Shown here piece after piece: positions 35,401 to 43,497 of a stretch of 64,000 bases of DNA. The DNA comes from Porticoccus sp964395715. Lineage in GTDB: Bacteria > Pseudomonadota > Gammaproteobacteria > Pseudomonadales > Porticoccaceae. The stretch covers positions 1 through 64,000 of the forward strand of contig CAYNAU010000002.1 of assembly GCA_964395715.1 (NCBI GenBank), in the 5' to 3' direction. The notes under the pieces are model-generated. The model did not search any database, had not been told where the DNA came from, and saw only the letters and a list, made by a program, of their open reading frames with translations. The position numbers and the translations under genes were made by a program. Position 1 is the first letter of the stretch, and each line of letters begins with the position of its first letter.

Positions 35401-36366
35401 AGCAAGGATGCAGATTTTATTGTTAGGGTGTACAACAGCTCAGGTACTGCAAGTGGTGAAACGACTAGTCTGGTAAATGGTGGGACCTCTACCCCTGACT
35501 TTGTTGCTATCACCGCTGCAGATATTGTTATTTATGATGCCTCAAATGTCGCAGTGGGCGATCCCAGTCCATACGTAGTGGATAATGGAGATGGCACTGT
35601 CACAATACATGAACTGCAGAACGGTTGGTGGTTTGAAGTCAACACCGTCGACTCGGGGGCTGGCGGATTTACTGCTCTTGAAATTCAAGGCACTGAATAC
35701 GGGGCGGATAACAAAACCACTAGTTTTAAATTGGGACAATTCCAATTCGGTTCTGATTCGGATGTTGATCCAGTAAGTTTCGATCTGGCTGTTCAAGGAG
35801 AAGATGCCGATGGGGATACAATCGGCGGCACTCTGTCAGTGACGGTATACCCAGATACAAAGAGTATCGAAGGTGATGATCTTGTTAATCTGCTGACGGG
35901 CGAGGATGGTGTTGATGACTATATCTTCGGGTACGGTGGTGTTGATACCCTGCAAGGAGGTACTGGCAACGATACTCTAGTCGGCGGTGACGGTAATGAC
36001 TATCTTTTTGGCGGCCAAGGAAACGACACCTTGGTTGGTGGCGCGGGTGCTGATAATTTTATCTGGGGCGCAAACGACACTGGTGCAGTTGATGTGATTG
36101 AAGACTTCCAAGCGGGTAGTGGGGGGGATGTTCTGGACCTCCAGTCACTCCTAACCGGTGAAAATGCCGCTAATCTGGATGAATACTTTGAGTTTAGCCA
36201 GGATGGAAACGGCGGCACCATTGTCGTTATTGATACTGATGGTGCTGGCACAGATACAGCTACAATACATCTGGAGCACACCGATCTCACAGCAGGTGGC
36301 ACACTCAGTAATGCGGAAATAATTGGTAATCTTGTCGCTGATGGTAATTTGGTGACTAATACCTAA
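32458..36366 (+). CDS. lapA: LapA-like giant RTX adhesin with retention module (assembly gap inside)
   Basis: A type I-secreted biofilm adhesin, 1302 residues as drawn but truly longer. Residues 1-110 form the LapA-type retention module that plugs the outer-membrane channel. TAAG at 124-127 is the LapG cleavage site. Then come a Calx-beta domain (about 211-327), a VCBS-like domain (327-440), tandem 94-residue cadherin-like repeats (from about 440, interrupted by 100 N), further adhesin domains, RTX repeats (about 1141-1200, GGTGNDTLV, GGDGNDYLF, GGQGNDTLV) that bind calcium, and a C-terminal secretion signal. I chose the ATG at 32458 since GGGAGGG lies eight bases upstream; an ATG two codons earlier is too close to it. 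Confidence 0.92.
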   Translation: MNEQIKQGNTIESNDGQQIMGFVASTDGATVVVVSADGTLRELNPGDAIREGDVLQVTDGSHVTITFADGSTRQLDSGGTFVIAQDTFQQLALVDGGEEQNPEFEALLAALNEGQDIAEGQEATAAGEAGAAGGSGDEIGQGLYFNLIGGEVTPTAGIDPDYVPPPTLDPTADTDVQEGVPTVSVSVEVEIDIQDPPDGGEPPTTPTPEYPVVVSGNSASVLEGTSEGGKEIVFILQLDKAYNQDVTVTYELKPVTADNPEDWYDGPVVNTVTIPAGETSFPVTVTIVEDRLDEGNETFDIMILSATNATVNPSSNSATVTIFDDDTTPVANDDSGSISDGVEISYVVSGNVLSNDTDEDGDSPQVVANSPIVLGHEYGTLVIEENGSYTFTLNEEGKAYLISLKGGETDSITFEDAYQVTDGVNDGNFADVVITLEGINDPPVAGDDSDTTNEDTPVXXXXXXXXXXXXXXXXXXXXXXXXXXXXXXXXXXTDDDGAVSNVATVSVTIADVNDPPVAGDDSDTTNEDTPVVIDVTGNDSDVDGTIVGWTLVSQASNGSVVNNGDGTFTYTPNANFFGSDSFTYTVTDDDGAVSNVATVSVTIASVNDRPVAQGGVLRVSEEGLSGGNIDDIGTDDQTNSATDDITIPGSDIDGDTLSYSLSTLASLSSGGQSIAFAGTGTVGDPLIGTIDGGVTTIITLTVDATGKVSVTLDGPIDHESDTDNEGELSFNVTLTVSDGLLSDDATVTVTVEDDSPVVFYPEHAHVVLPIAGGESVEVSQSINFAGKVGGDGLGTVKFDSSLDGIAFTDDAGLQLFLNNKPLTLEIIDDQHIQAVTSDGEIAMQAEIDALGDVTITMFPSGFITNTEITTVTDLSGIGGGNVPFKGLNIGSKQSPDADTTDDVLVSSEINPLNDLNAGSVNSNATELGVGQGNEVSSGEYIRYDLVEGLSIVDSPNNESYSFTNHQEAVYSFKQQVNITGGSKDADFIVRVYNSSGTASGETTSLVNGGTSTPDFVAITAADIVIYDASNVAVGDPSPYVVDNGDGTVTIHELQNGWWFEVNTVDSGAGGFTALEIQGTEYGADNKTTSFKLGQFQFGSDSDVDPVSFDLAVQGEDADGDTIGGTLSVTVYPDTKSIEGDDLVNLLTGEDGVDDYIFGYGGVDTLQGGTGNDTLVGGDGNDYLFGGQGNDTLVGGAGADNFIWGANDTGAVDVIEDFQAGSGGDVLDLQSLLTGENAANLDEYFEFSQDGNGGTIVVIDTDGAGTDTATIHLEHTDLTAGGTLSNAEIIGNLVADGNLVTNT
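32827..32838 (+). other. predicted LapG cleavage motif TAAG in the adhesin
   Basis: Codons 124-127 of the adhesin read Thr-Ala-Ala-Gly (context EATAAGEAGAAGG), just after the retention module. Known LapG proteases cut between the two alanines of this motif. The following Gly/Ala/Glu-rich stretch is flexible, as expected for an exposed cleavage site. Confidence 0.8.
33775..34275 (+). repeat. tandem 282-base (94-codon) adhesin repeat
   Basis: One full copy lies at 33994-34275 (NDPPVAGDDSDTTNEDTPVV... to VSVTIASV). The first 58 bases of an identical copy are at 33775-33832 before the gap, and the last 61 bases of a copy, nearly identical, are at 33933-33993 after it. The shared parts are the same at base level, which suggests recent duplication or gene conversion. 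The domain is of the cadherin-like/Big family common in bacterial adhesins. Confidence 0.93.
33833..33932. other. assembly gap of 100 N, true size not 100
   Basis: Exactly 100 N join two partial repeat copies. Comparing both edges with the complete 282-base copy shows that offsets 58 to 220 of the unit are missing, that is 163 bases, or 163 plus any multiple of 282. The reading frame survives because 100 and 163 leave the same remainder on division by 3. The assembler evidently collapsed a run of identical repeats here. Confidence 0.95.
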
Positions 36367-36381
36367 ACCAAGCATAACCAT

Positions 36382-36409
36382 AAAGCCCCGGACAACCGGG
36401 GCTTTTTTT
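36382..36409 (+). terminator. Rho-independent terminator after lapA
   Basis: Stem AAAGCCCCGG / CCGGGGCTTT with loop ACAA, followed by a run of T to 36409, ends the adhesin transcript. It lies between the convergent lapA and lapG genes and has its strong T-run on the plus side. Confidence 0.9.
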
Positions 36410-36451
36410 GTCGACGGTGAAATATAAAACTGGGGTTTCAACTCATAATAA

Positions 36452-37126
36452 TCACAGCATTTCTTGCTGTATGCGTTTGTTCAGGTCTTTCCACAGGCTG
36501 ATCTGGTCTGGCGTTCCAGCCTTTAATTGTTCATTTCGAGTGCGCGCCAGCCACAGATTGTTGGCATTAAAGCTATAAATAGGGCGTAGGTCGGAGCGTT
36601 CACTAGCTGGCAATATACGCTTGTTGATGTTGTCCAGAATCAAAGGTACAGCGCTCGGGTTTTCATAATAGGCCAGCACCATATGTGCCTGGTTAAACAC
36701 TTCTGCCTTTACGTAAGTGATACGCAGTTTAGATACATCAAGACCCATTTCCTTCAGGGTAAAATATTTGGCAATGGAAAAGTCTTCGCAATCTCCTGCA
36801 TCTTTGGCCAGGAATTCCAGCGGTGTTGCCCAGTAATCATTTTTATGCCACAGGTCGATATCGTTGACAAAGCGGGCCTGATTAAAGAAATCATTTACGG
36901 CATTGAGTCGTTCCATGTCCTGGCTTTGCCGGTATTGGTGGATCATGTCTTGCCAGTACTGGATACGGATTTCTGCCGTTGGCCCGTATTTGATACGTAT
37001 TTTTGCCAGCATTCGGTCACTGATACCAAAATGCTGTGCTGTTGCTGAAAAAAACAGAGCGAAAAAAATAACAGGAAGCCAGTAAGCTCCTTTTACCCGT
37101 CGTTTTTTTTGCCTGAAATTTTTCAA
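36452..37126 (-). CDS. lapG: LapG-like periplasmic cysteine protease
   Basis: A 224-residue bacterial transglutaminase-like cysteine protease (DUF920). A basic N-terminus and one hydrophobic helix (about 14-30) carry it to the periplasm. The catalytic triad is readable as C113 (AGDCEDFSIAKYF), H148 (QAHMVLAYY) and D165 (LILDNIN). LapG releases LapA-type adhesins by cutting the TAAG site when it is not held by LapD. It is encoded convergent to the adhesin and divergent from the LapD-like gene. Confidence 0.95.
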   Translation of the reverse strand: MKNFRQKKRRVKGAYWLPVIFFALFFSATAQHFGISDRMLAKIRIKYGPTAEIRIQYWQDMIHQYRQSQDMERLNAVNDFFNQARFVNDIDLWHKNDYWATPLEFLAKDAGDCEDFSIAKYFTLKEMGLDVSKLRITYVKAEVFNQAHMVLAYYENPSAVPLILDNINKRILPASERSDLRPIYSFNANNLWLARTRNEQLKAGTPDQISLWKDLNKRIQQEML

Positions 37127-37300
37127 TTTTTCTCTTCTTTTTGAGACGTTGTCGAGTCGTTAAAAAGCCGATTTGATCTTATCATGAACCCCTTTGTCTC
37201 AGTGGCTTTCAGCCTGCGCAAACTGTGATCCAGTGCTTAATTGGCAAGTGAACGGGATTCCATTAGACTCGTTAACACACAATGTATAAGGAAAAACGAC

Positions 37301-39265
37301 GTGACCCTGTTTCGTCAGTTGATTGTCGCGATTTTATTGCTGTTTATTTGCCTCTATGCGGGAAATACCGTCGTCAGCCTTCGCAATAACCAGCAGCTGG
37401 TAGCGGATCAAATGCAGGTCCATGCCCAGGACACGGCAACGTCGCTCGGTTTATCCATGACGCAGGCAGCTGAGGATAAGGATATCGCCACGCTTGATAC
37501 GATGTTCAATGCCGTATCTGACAGCGGATACTATCAACGCATCTATTTTTCAGACCTCGATGGTAAGGTGATGATCGACCGGTCATTCCCTGTGTCCATT
37601 GAGGGCGTACCTCCGTGGTTTATTTCGTTTGTGGACTTACCTGAGGCCACCGGCAGGGCAGAAGTGGCTTCTGGCTGGACCCGGTTGGGTGAAGTTTACG
37701 TGGTCAGTAATCCCGGACAGGCGTACATGAAGCTCTGGCAGGTAACCACTTCACAGCTTGCCTGGTTTGCCTCCATCACCCTGGGAGCTTGTCTGCTGGC
37801 CTTTGCTGCTCTCAAGTGGCTGCTGGTCCCACTGTCTCGCCTTGAAATTCAGGCTAACGAGATCTGTGAAAGGCGGTTTGTGGTTCAGGATACGGTGCCT
37901 AAAACCCGTGAACTGGCCAGGGTTGTTGAAGCCATGAATCGCATGGCCAAGACGTTAAAACACATTTTTGATGAGCAGTTGGAGCTGATTGGGCGGTTGC
38001 AGAAACAGTCTTTTCAGGATGAAGTGACCGGACTTTCCAACCGTGTGGATTTTGATAATCGACTGAAAAGCTTCACAGATGATCAGGAAGGTGGTGTGCA
38101 TACAGGCGCATTGGCCATTCTGGCTATCAACGATTTTGCCAGCGTGAACGAATATGCTGGCCGTGGTGAAGGTAATGCGATTCTTAAGGCCATTGGTGAG
38201 CAACTGACAGAGGCGTTGAGCGAGCATTCCAGAGCCCTGGTAGCCAGGCGGCAAGGGCCGGAATTTTCGATTTTTATCCCTGATATAGCGCCTTCAGAGG
38301 GTGTTGCGTTGGCAGGGCAGGTCTTCGAGAGTCTGCAGGGTGGAAGTTGGCTAAACAATCAGAAGTATCCCCTTCGCTTTCACATGGGGTACACCTATAG
38401 CAGCAACGTCAGTGATGTCTCGGAGATGCTGAGTGAGGCAAATATCGCGTTGTGCCAGGCGCGAATGGGCAAGAGCAGTCGCTGGATGCAGTTTGCGGAT
38501 GTCTCTGACGGAGAAGTGCCGGTTCTCGGCAAGCCCCTGAATGACTGGGAAAGCTATCTGCGTCAGGCGGTGGAAAACAGGCTGGTGGCTCTGCACTTTC
38601 AACCGATATACACCACGAAAGACCGTTCCCTGGTGGCGAACGAAGTGTTTGTGCGCTTTCTGCAGGGAAGTGACCTGTTATCCGCTGGGGTGGTTATACC
38701 CATCGCTGAACGATTGGGGTTGATGCCGAAGCTGGATCAGCTGGTGCTGGAGTCGCTGGCATCAGCTCATCGACAGGATGGCCTCGATGGCAAGTTGTGT
38801 GTCAACCTGTCCATGGTCTCCATTAAGTCGTCGGGCTTCATGAAATGGCTCGATACTTTCCTGTCATCACAGCGCAAGCTGGCTAGCAAGCTGATTTTTG
38901 AAATTCCTGAATACGCAATTAAATCCAACGATGCGCCATTGCGCGAATTACACGACCTGCTGGAGCGACGTCATGCGGCGCTGGGCCTCGACAACTTTGG
39001 GGTTGACTCAATTGCATTCGGTTATCTGGGCAGCCTATCCCTGCAGCACCTCAAGATACATCGCTCGTTCACACGTGGACTAGATGGCAACAAGGACAAC
39101 CAGTTCTACATCAAATCCCTGGCTGGCCTGATTCACAATCGGGGCATGGAGTTGTGGATTGAGGGTGTGGAAACCGAAGCGGAATGGCTGGAGCTGCAGG
39201 CCCTCGGGGTCGATGCAGCTCAGGGCTATTTTTTAGGTGAACCCCAGGTGAAACCTGTCGCCTAG
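37301..39265 (+). CDS. lapD: LapD-like c-di-GMP receptor (degenerate GGDEF-EAL)
   Basis: A 654-residue inner-membrane receptor. A transmembrane helix near the start, a periplasmic LapD/MoxY-type sensor domain (about 25-145), a second helix (about 150-172) and a HAMP segment lead to GGDEF and EAL domains. Both lack catalytic motifs: GGDEF reads RQGPEF (317-322), EAL reads EVF (448-450), DDFGTG is DNFGVD, and KID is KIH. The c-di-GMP-binding C-terminus (EGVETEAEW, AQGYFLGEP) is kept. This fits a receptor that sequesters LapG when c-di-GMP is bound. The GTG start has AAGGA eight bases upstream; a TTG 20 codons earlier is less likely. Confidence 0.93.
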   Translation: MTLFRQLIVAILLLFICLYAGNTVVSLRNNQQLVADQMQVHAQDTATSLGLSMTQAAEDKDIATLDTMFNAVSDSGYYQRIYFSDLDGKVMIDRSFPVSIEGVPPWFISFVDLPEATGRAEVASGWTRLGEVYVVSNPGQAYMKLWQVTTSQLAWFASITLGACLLAFAALKWLLVPLSRLEIQANEICERRFVVQDTVPKTRELARVVEAMNRMAKTLKHIFDEQLELIGRLQKQSFQDEVTGLSNRVDFDNRLKSFTDDQEGGVHTGALAILAINDFASVNEYAGRGEGNAILKAIGEQLTEALSEHSRALVARRQGPEFSIFIPDIAPSEGVALAGQVFESLQGGSWLNNQKYPLRFHMGYTYSSNVSDVSEMLSEANIALCQARMGKSSRWMQFADVSDGEVPVLGKPLNDWESYLRQAVENRLVALHFQPIYTTKDRSLVANEVFVRFLQGSDLLSAGVVIPIAERLGLMPKLDQLVLESLASAHRQDGLDGKLCVNLSMVSIKSSGFMKWLDTFLSSQRKLASKLIFEIPEYAIKSNDAPLRELHDLLERRHAALGLDNFGVDSIAFGYLGSLSLQHLKIHRSFTRGLDGNKDNQFYIKSLAGLIHNRGMELWIEGVETEAEWLELQALGVDAAQGYFLGEPQVKPVA

Positions 39266-39277
39266 CGTTGGTATGCG

Positions 39278-39283
39278 TATAAT
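39278..39283 (+). promoter_or_regulatory. candidate -10 element for gltX
   Basis: A perfect TATAAT lies 46 bases before the gltX ATG, just after the lapD stop. No good -35 hexamer is seen at the usual distance, so confidence is limited. Confidence 0.4.
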
Positions 39284-39328
39284 GACCGCCTTTTTGTGAA
39301 CCTTTAATTTAGGCGGAATCCCAACGTT

Positions 39329-40843
39329 ATGTCTGTTCGCACACGTATTGCTCCTTCTCCCACAGGTGACCCCCATGTCGGGACTGCCTATATCGCGTTA
39401 TTCAATCTGTGTTTTGCCAAAAGCCAGGGCGGAGAATTTATTCTGCGCATAGAAGATACAGACCAGGTTCGCAGTACACCGGAGTCCGAGGCAATGATTC
39501 TGTCATCCCTCAAATGGCTGGGACTGGACTGGTCCGAGGGCCCTGATGTCGGCGGTGACTATGGCCCTTATCGCCAAAGCGAACGGATGGATATCTATCA
39601 CCGCTATGTTGCGGAGCTTATCGACAAAGGACATGCATTCTATTGTTTTGCCACCCCGGAAGAGCTTGATGAAATGCGTCGTGAACAGACGGCCCGCGGT
39701 GAGACGCCTAAATATGACGGACGCGGATTAAGTCTTTCCAGGGAAGACGTCGATCGACGTTTAGCTGAGGGTGAACCCTACGTCATCCGTATGAAGGTCC
39801 CCGCTGAGGGCAGTTGTCGATTTAACGACATGTTGCGTGGTGAAATTGAGATTCCCTGGTCACAGGTCGATATGCAGGTACTGCTCAAGGCGGACGGCAT
39901 GCCTACCTATCACCTTGCCAATGTGGTTGATGACCACCTGATGGCCATTACCCATGTTATTCGTGGCGAGGAGTGGATTAACTCGGCTCCCAAGCATTTT
40001 CTCCTGTACCAGTATTTTGGCTGGGAAATGCCGCAGCTCTGCCATATGCCGCTGTTGAGGAACCCAGATAAAAGCAAGCTCAGCAAGCGTAAGAATCCCA
40101 CCAGCATAACTTACTACCGCGATATGGGGTATTTGCCCGAAGCGGTGGTGAATTACCTGGGGCGTATGGGATGGTCAATGCCGGATGAAAGTGAAAAGTT
40201 TTCTCTACAGGAAATGCTCACACACTTTGACATCAGTTCCGTTCATTTGGGTGGCCCGGTGTTCGATACCGAAAAGCTGGATTGGTTGAATGGTTGCTGG
40301 ATACGCGAAAACCTAGATGATGAACAGTTTGCCGACCGTGTTGCTGCCTGGGCGCTGAATCGAGATAACCTCAGCCAAATGATCCCATTGATTAAGGAGC
40401 GCGTGGAGAAGTTTACTGATCTCGCGCCCCTGTTGAATTTCATGCTCTCGGGTATGCCTATTTTACAAGAGAACAGTTTTGAGCATAAAAAGCTTGAAAT
40501 GGATATGGTCTGCAAAATTCTGCAATTCAGCTCCTGGCGGTTGGATAATCTGCGTCACTGGCATCGCGACGGGCTGTATCAGGAACTGAACCAGCTTGCA
40601 CAGGGGATGGAATTAAAATTAAAGGATTTCCTGTTTCCGCTGTTTGTCGCTGTGGCGGGCTCTCCGTCAGCACCACCACTTTTTGATGCCATGGCCATCC
40701 TTGGCCCGGATATTGTCAGAGCGCGCGTTAGACACGCTCTCAACGCCGCTGGCGGCGTATCCAAAAAGCAGCTCAAGAAGCTGGAAAAAGAATACCAGGA
40801 GTTGTCCAGAACACGGTTGCAGCATCCTGAAGAACAGGCTTGA
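39329..40843 (+). CDS. gltX: glutamyl-tRNA synthetase
   Basis: A 504-residue class I aminoacyl-tRNA synthetase that charges tRNA-Glu. The HIGH-like motif is in APSPTGDPHVGTAY at residues 8-21, and the KMSKS-like motif is KLSKRKN. The Rossmann core, FNDMLRG and FLLYQYFGW are as in bacterial GltX, and the C-terminal anticodon-binding helices end at ...LSRTRLQHPEEQA. The length is typical of the Pseudomonas type. tRNA-Ala follows 39 bases later on the same strand. Confidence 0.97.
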   Translation: MSVRTRIAPSPTGDPHVGTAYIALFNLCFAKSQGGEFILRIEDTDQVRSTPESEAMILSSLKWLGLDWSEGPDVGGDYGPYRQSERMDIYHRYVAELIDKGHAFYCFATPEELDEMRREQTARGETPKYDGRGLSLSREDVDRRLAEGEPYVIRMKVPAEGSCRFNDMLRGEIEIPWSQVDMQVLLKADGMPTYHLANVVDDHLMAITHVIRGEEWINSAPKHFLLYQYFGWEMPQLCHMPLLRNPDKSKLSKRKNPTSITYYRDMGYLPEAVVNYLGRMGWSMPDESEKFSLQEMLTHFDISSVHLGGPVFDTEKLDWLNGCWIRENLDDEQFADRVAAWALNRDNLSQMIPLIKERVEKFTDLAPLLNFMLSGMPILQENSFEHKKLEMDMVCKILQFSSWRLDNLRHWHRDGLYQELNQLAQGMELKLKDFLFPLFVAVAGSPSAPPLFDAMAILGPDIVRARVRHALNAAGGVSKKQLKKLEKEYQELSRTRLQHPEEQA

Positions 40844-40882
40844 CACCTATGGGGTCAGTACCTAAAATTCGCAGCCTCTTTC

Positions 40883-40958
40883 GGGGCTATAGCTCAGCTG
40901 GGAGAGCGCAACACTGGCAGTGTTGAGGTCAGCGGTTCGATCCCGCTTAGCTCCACCA
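40883..40958 (+). tRNA. tRNA-Ala (GGC)
   Basis: A 76-base tRNA with acceptor GGGGCTA / TAGCTCC, D-arm AGCTCAGCTGGGAGAGC, anticodon stem CAACA/TGTTG around loop CTGGCAG (anticodon GGC), T-arm GCGGTTCGATCCCGC and encoded CCA. It lies between gltX and a terminator. Confidence 0.97.
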
Positions 40959-40961
40959 AAT

Positions 40962-40995
40962 AAAAAACCCCTGCATATTCATGCAGGGGTTTTTT
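40962..40995. terminator. bidirectional Rho-independent terminator
   Basis: Stem AAAAAACCCCTGCAT pairs with ATGCAGGGGTTTTTT around loop ATTC. It ends the tRNA-Ala transcript on the plus strand and the convergent membrane protein gene on the minus strand. Confidence 0.92.
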
Positions 40996-41048
40996 GTTGG
41001 GCGGGCGTAGGGGTTATAGAGCGTTTTGTCAGTGAGAGTCCTTGCTGA

Positions 41049-41438
41049 TCACAGTAACTGGGCCCATTTTGGGTGTCGAGCTTCAGGCTTCATAGCTTTT
41101 TTTTTGCCCCCCTGCTGTCTTTTGCATTTCCAGCGGTAGACGGCAAACCCTGTGAAGGCAAAACCGATGGAGATGACGTAACCGATGCCGTATATCAGTC
41201 CAGTCACTTTATAAACCGGTCCATACATCAGGTACTCAGCCATCATGTAAACACAGATACCCAGAACCATGCCCCATACGTATTGGGGTAGGGCGGTAGC
41301 GTATACATAGCCACATAGCATTGAGGGAACGGCCATCAGCATGATGACGGACGTAATGTTTTGGGCAAAGATGGCGGCCCAGGTTGCCGACCCAAACATT
41401 AAGAGTGCTCCTACTAGATACGCCTGTATTCTTTGCAT
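41049..41438 (-). CDS. small membrane protein of unknown function
   Basis: A 129-residue protein with four hydrophobic segments (about 6-24, 28-50, 53-70 and 82-102) and a strongly basic cytoplasmic tail (KCKRQQGGKKKAMKPEARHPKW). I do not recognise the family. It stands alone on the minus strand, converging on tRNA-Ala. Confidence 0.65.
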   Translation of the reverse strand: MQRIQAYLVGALLMFGSATWAAIFAQNITSVIMLMAVPSMLCGYVYATALPQYVWGMVLGICVYMMAEYLMYGPVYKVTGLIYGIGYVISIGFAFTGFAVYRWKCKRQQGGKKKAMKPEARHPKWAQLL

Positions 41439-41524
41439 GACCTCATACCCTTTTATAGCTGTGTTTTTAGCAGTCTTTCACAGAGCAGTTGAGGAACCTA
41501 TTGGACGTTAGTCGTGGGGCATAA

Positions 41525-41558
41525 AAAAGCAGCCATTTCCAGGAAAATGGCTGCTTTT
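41525..41558 (-). terminator. Rho-independent terminator
   Basis: Stem AAAAGCAGCCATTT (41525-41538) pairs with AAATGGCTGCTTTT (41545-41558) around loop CCAGGA. It follows the gene at 41582-42019 on the minus strand. Confidence 0.88.
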
Positions 41559-41581
41559 CGCTGTGCTTGTGTAGCCGCAGA

Positions 41582-42019
41582 TTATTCCATCAATACTTCT
41601 GTGGCGTCGAGCTTCCAGACACCATCGATCAGTTTCAGGTGATCGATTTCTTTTTCAATGATGCCATCTTTATTGAATACATCACTGGCGCGTGTCCAGG
41701 CAGAGACTGTGGCGGTTTCGCCATCGATGTCAATGGAGCTTATGCCGTATTCGTGGAGAATCACCGAACCCAGGTTGACAATATTTTTCCAGTCTGCAAC
41801 GTACTCCTTGCTGGTTCGGCCATCAATCATCGTAGGTGTTAACAGTTTATATGCATCCTCGTATTTGCGGGCCTTAAGCGCCGCGTAATAGCTGTTAACC
41901 ACGGCTTCTGGGGTATTTTCTGCCTCGGCGGCCGACAACCATGTGGCGCTTGACAGCAGTAAAGCCGACAGCAAAGTGGTTATTGTTAAACGCATTTTAC
42001 CCGCTAGTCTTTTACTCAT
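41582..42019 (-). CDS. exported NTF2-like protein of unknown function
   Basis: A 145-residue protein. A basic start and hydrophobic core end at SAAEA, a Sec signal peptide. The mature part looks like a small NTF2/SnoaL-like or DUF4878-type cone fold: helices with VVNSYYAALKARKYEDAYKLL, then strands such as TATVSAWTRAS and VWKLDATEV. No catalytic set can be identified. AGGAG lies ten bases before the ATG at 42019. It is flanked by terminators on both sides, so it is a single-gene unit. Confidence 0.72.
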   Translation of the reverse strand: MSKRLAGKMRLTITTLLSALLLSSATWLSAAEAENTPEAVVNSYYAALKARKYEDAYKLLTPTMIDGRTSKEYVADWKNIVNLGSVILHEYGISSIDIDGETATVSAWTRASDVFNKDGIIEKEIDHLKLIDGVWKLDATEVLME

Positions 42020-42175
42020 TATTGTAATCTCCTAAAGGCACTCCAATTATGACTGTCAGGCTTTCTCCAAGTTCAGCCTTTTTGTCAGTTCATGCTGACA
42101 TATCAGTGCGAATTTGGCCATAGGCAGTGCATGGGGTTTATTTACCTTGTTGAATACGAAGGTTTTCATGAGCGA

Positions 42176-42204
42176 AAAAAAACCGCCTGGTATGGCGGTT
42201 TTTT
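42176..42204 (-). terminator. Rho-independent terminator after gltA
   Basis: Stem ACCGCC (42182-42187) pairs with GGCGGT (42194-42199), loop TGGTAT, with A- and T-runs on either side. It lies 16 bases past the gltA stop on the minus strand. Confidence 0.9.
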
Positions 42205-42219
42205 CTATCAATGCCCGTC

Positions 42220-43497
42220 TCAGCCAGGGTAATCGCGCTTTGGCGACCCGGTGTACAGTTGGCGTGGACGGCCAATACGGTAGGGGTTGCTGAGCATTTC
42301 GTTCCAGTGGGAAATCCAGCCCACGGTACGGCCTGTGGCAAAGATGACAGTGAACATTTCTGTCGGAATACCTATGGCTTTCATGATGATGCCGGAATAG
42401 AAATCGACGTTGGGATAGAGTTTCTTCGCGACGAAATATTCGTCTTCCAGTGCGATTTGCTCCAGGCGCTTGGCGATTTTCAGCAGGGGATCATTTTCAA
42501 TGCCCAGTTCAGCCAGTACAGCGTCACAGGCTTCTTTCATCACTTTGGCGCGGGGGTCAAAGTTTTTGTAAACGCGGTGGCCAAAGCCCATCAGACGGAA
42601 GGGGTCATCCTTGTCTTTCGCACGTTTGATGAAGTTGTCGATGTGTTTCTCATCGCCAATCTGCTCCAGCATTTCCAGTACTGCCTGGTTGGCGCCACCG
42701 TGGGCGGGTCCCCACAATGCAGCAATACCCGCAGCAATACAGGAGAAGGGGTTGGCGCCTGAAGAACCGGCCAGGCGAACGGTGGACGTGGATGCATTTT
42801 GTTCATGGTCAGCGTGGAGCAGGAACAGCAGGTCCATGGCTTTGGCGACAACCGGGTTCACCTTGCTGGGCTCGCAGGGCGTCCCAAACATCATTTGCAG
42901 GAAGTTCTCTGAGTAGCTCAGGCTGTTGTCGGGATACATATAAGGCTGGCCAATGAAGTGCTTGTGACACATGGCCGCCAGGGTAGGCATTTTGGCGATC
43001 AGGCGGTGGGCCGTGATCAGGCGGTGCTCAGGGTCGTTGATGTCCATGGAGTCGTGGTAGAACGACGACATGGCGCCAACAACACCACAAAGCATGGCCA
43101 TGGGGTGCGCGTCGTAGCGGAAGCCGGACATGAATTGCTCAATAGAGCGGTTGACCATGGTGTGTTGACGAATAATGCTGTTGAATTTTTCATTCTCAGC
43201 TGCGTTGGGAAGTTCGCCGTGGAGGAGTAGGTAGCACGTCTCCAGATAATCGGATTTTTCCGCCAGTTGCTCGATAGGATAGCCGCGGTGCAGAAGCACA
43301 CCTTTCTCGCCGTCAATATAAGTGATCTTTGATTCGCAGGCGGCGGTAGATCCAAAGCCGGGATCGTAGGTCCAACAACCTGTTTTTGGCACCTGGGAAA
43401 TATCAATTACATCTTCACCGATGGTGCTTTTAAGAATGGGCAGCTCAAGGTTTAAATCTGTGCCCTCTACAGAAAGATGGGCCTTCTTATCGCTCAT
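42220..43497 (-). CDS. gltA: citrate synthase
   Basis: A 425-residue type II (hexameric, NADH-sensitive type) citrate synthase that condenses acetyl-CoA and oxaloacetate. It has the beta-strand N-terminal domain (AHLSVEGTDLNLELPILKST), HRGYPIEQLAE, the catalytic His segment LLHADHEQNASTSTVRL and MGFGHRVYKNFDPRAKVM with the second active His. The length matches the gram-negative type. It diverges from sdhC across a 337-base promoter region, a layout shared with Pseudomonas and E. coli. Confidence 0.97.
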   Translation of the reverse strand: MSDKKAHLSVEGTDLNLELPILKSTIGEDVIDISQVPKTGCWTYDPGFGSTAACESKITYIDGEKGVLLHRGYPIEQLAEKSDYLETCYLLLHGELPNAAENEKFNSIIRQHTMVNRSIEQFMSGFRYDAHPMAMLCGVVGAMSSFYHDSMDINDPEHRLITAHRLIAKMPTLAAMCHKHFIGQPYMYPDNSLSYSENFLQMMFGTPCEPSKVNPVVAKAMDLLFLLHADHEQNASTSTVRLAGSSGANPFSCIAAGIAALWGPAHGGANQAVLEMLEQIGDEKHIDNFIKRAKDKDDPFRLMGFGHRVYKNFDPRAKVMKEACDAVLAELGIENDPLLKIAKRLEQIALEDEYFVAKKLYPNVDFYSGIIMKAIGIPTEMFTVIFATGRTVGWISHWNEMLSNPYRIGRPRQLYTGSPKRDYPG

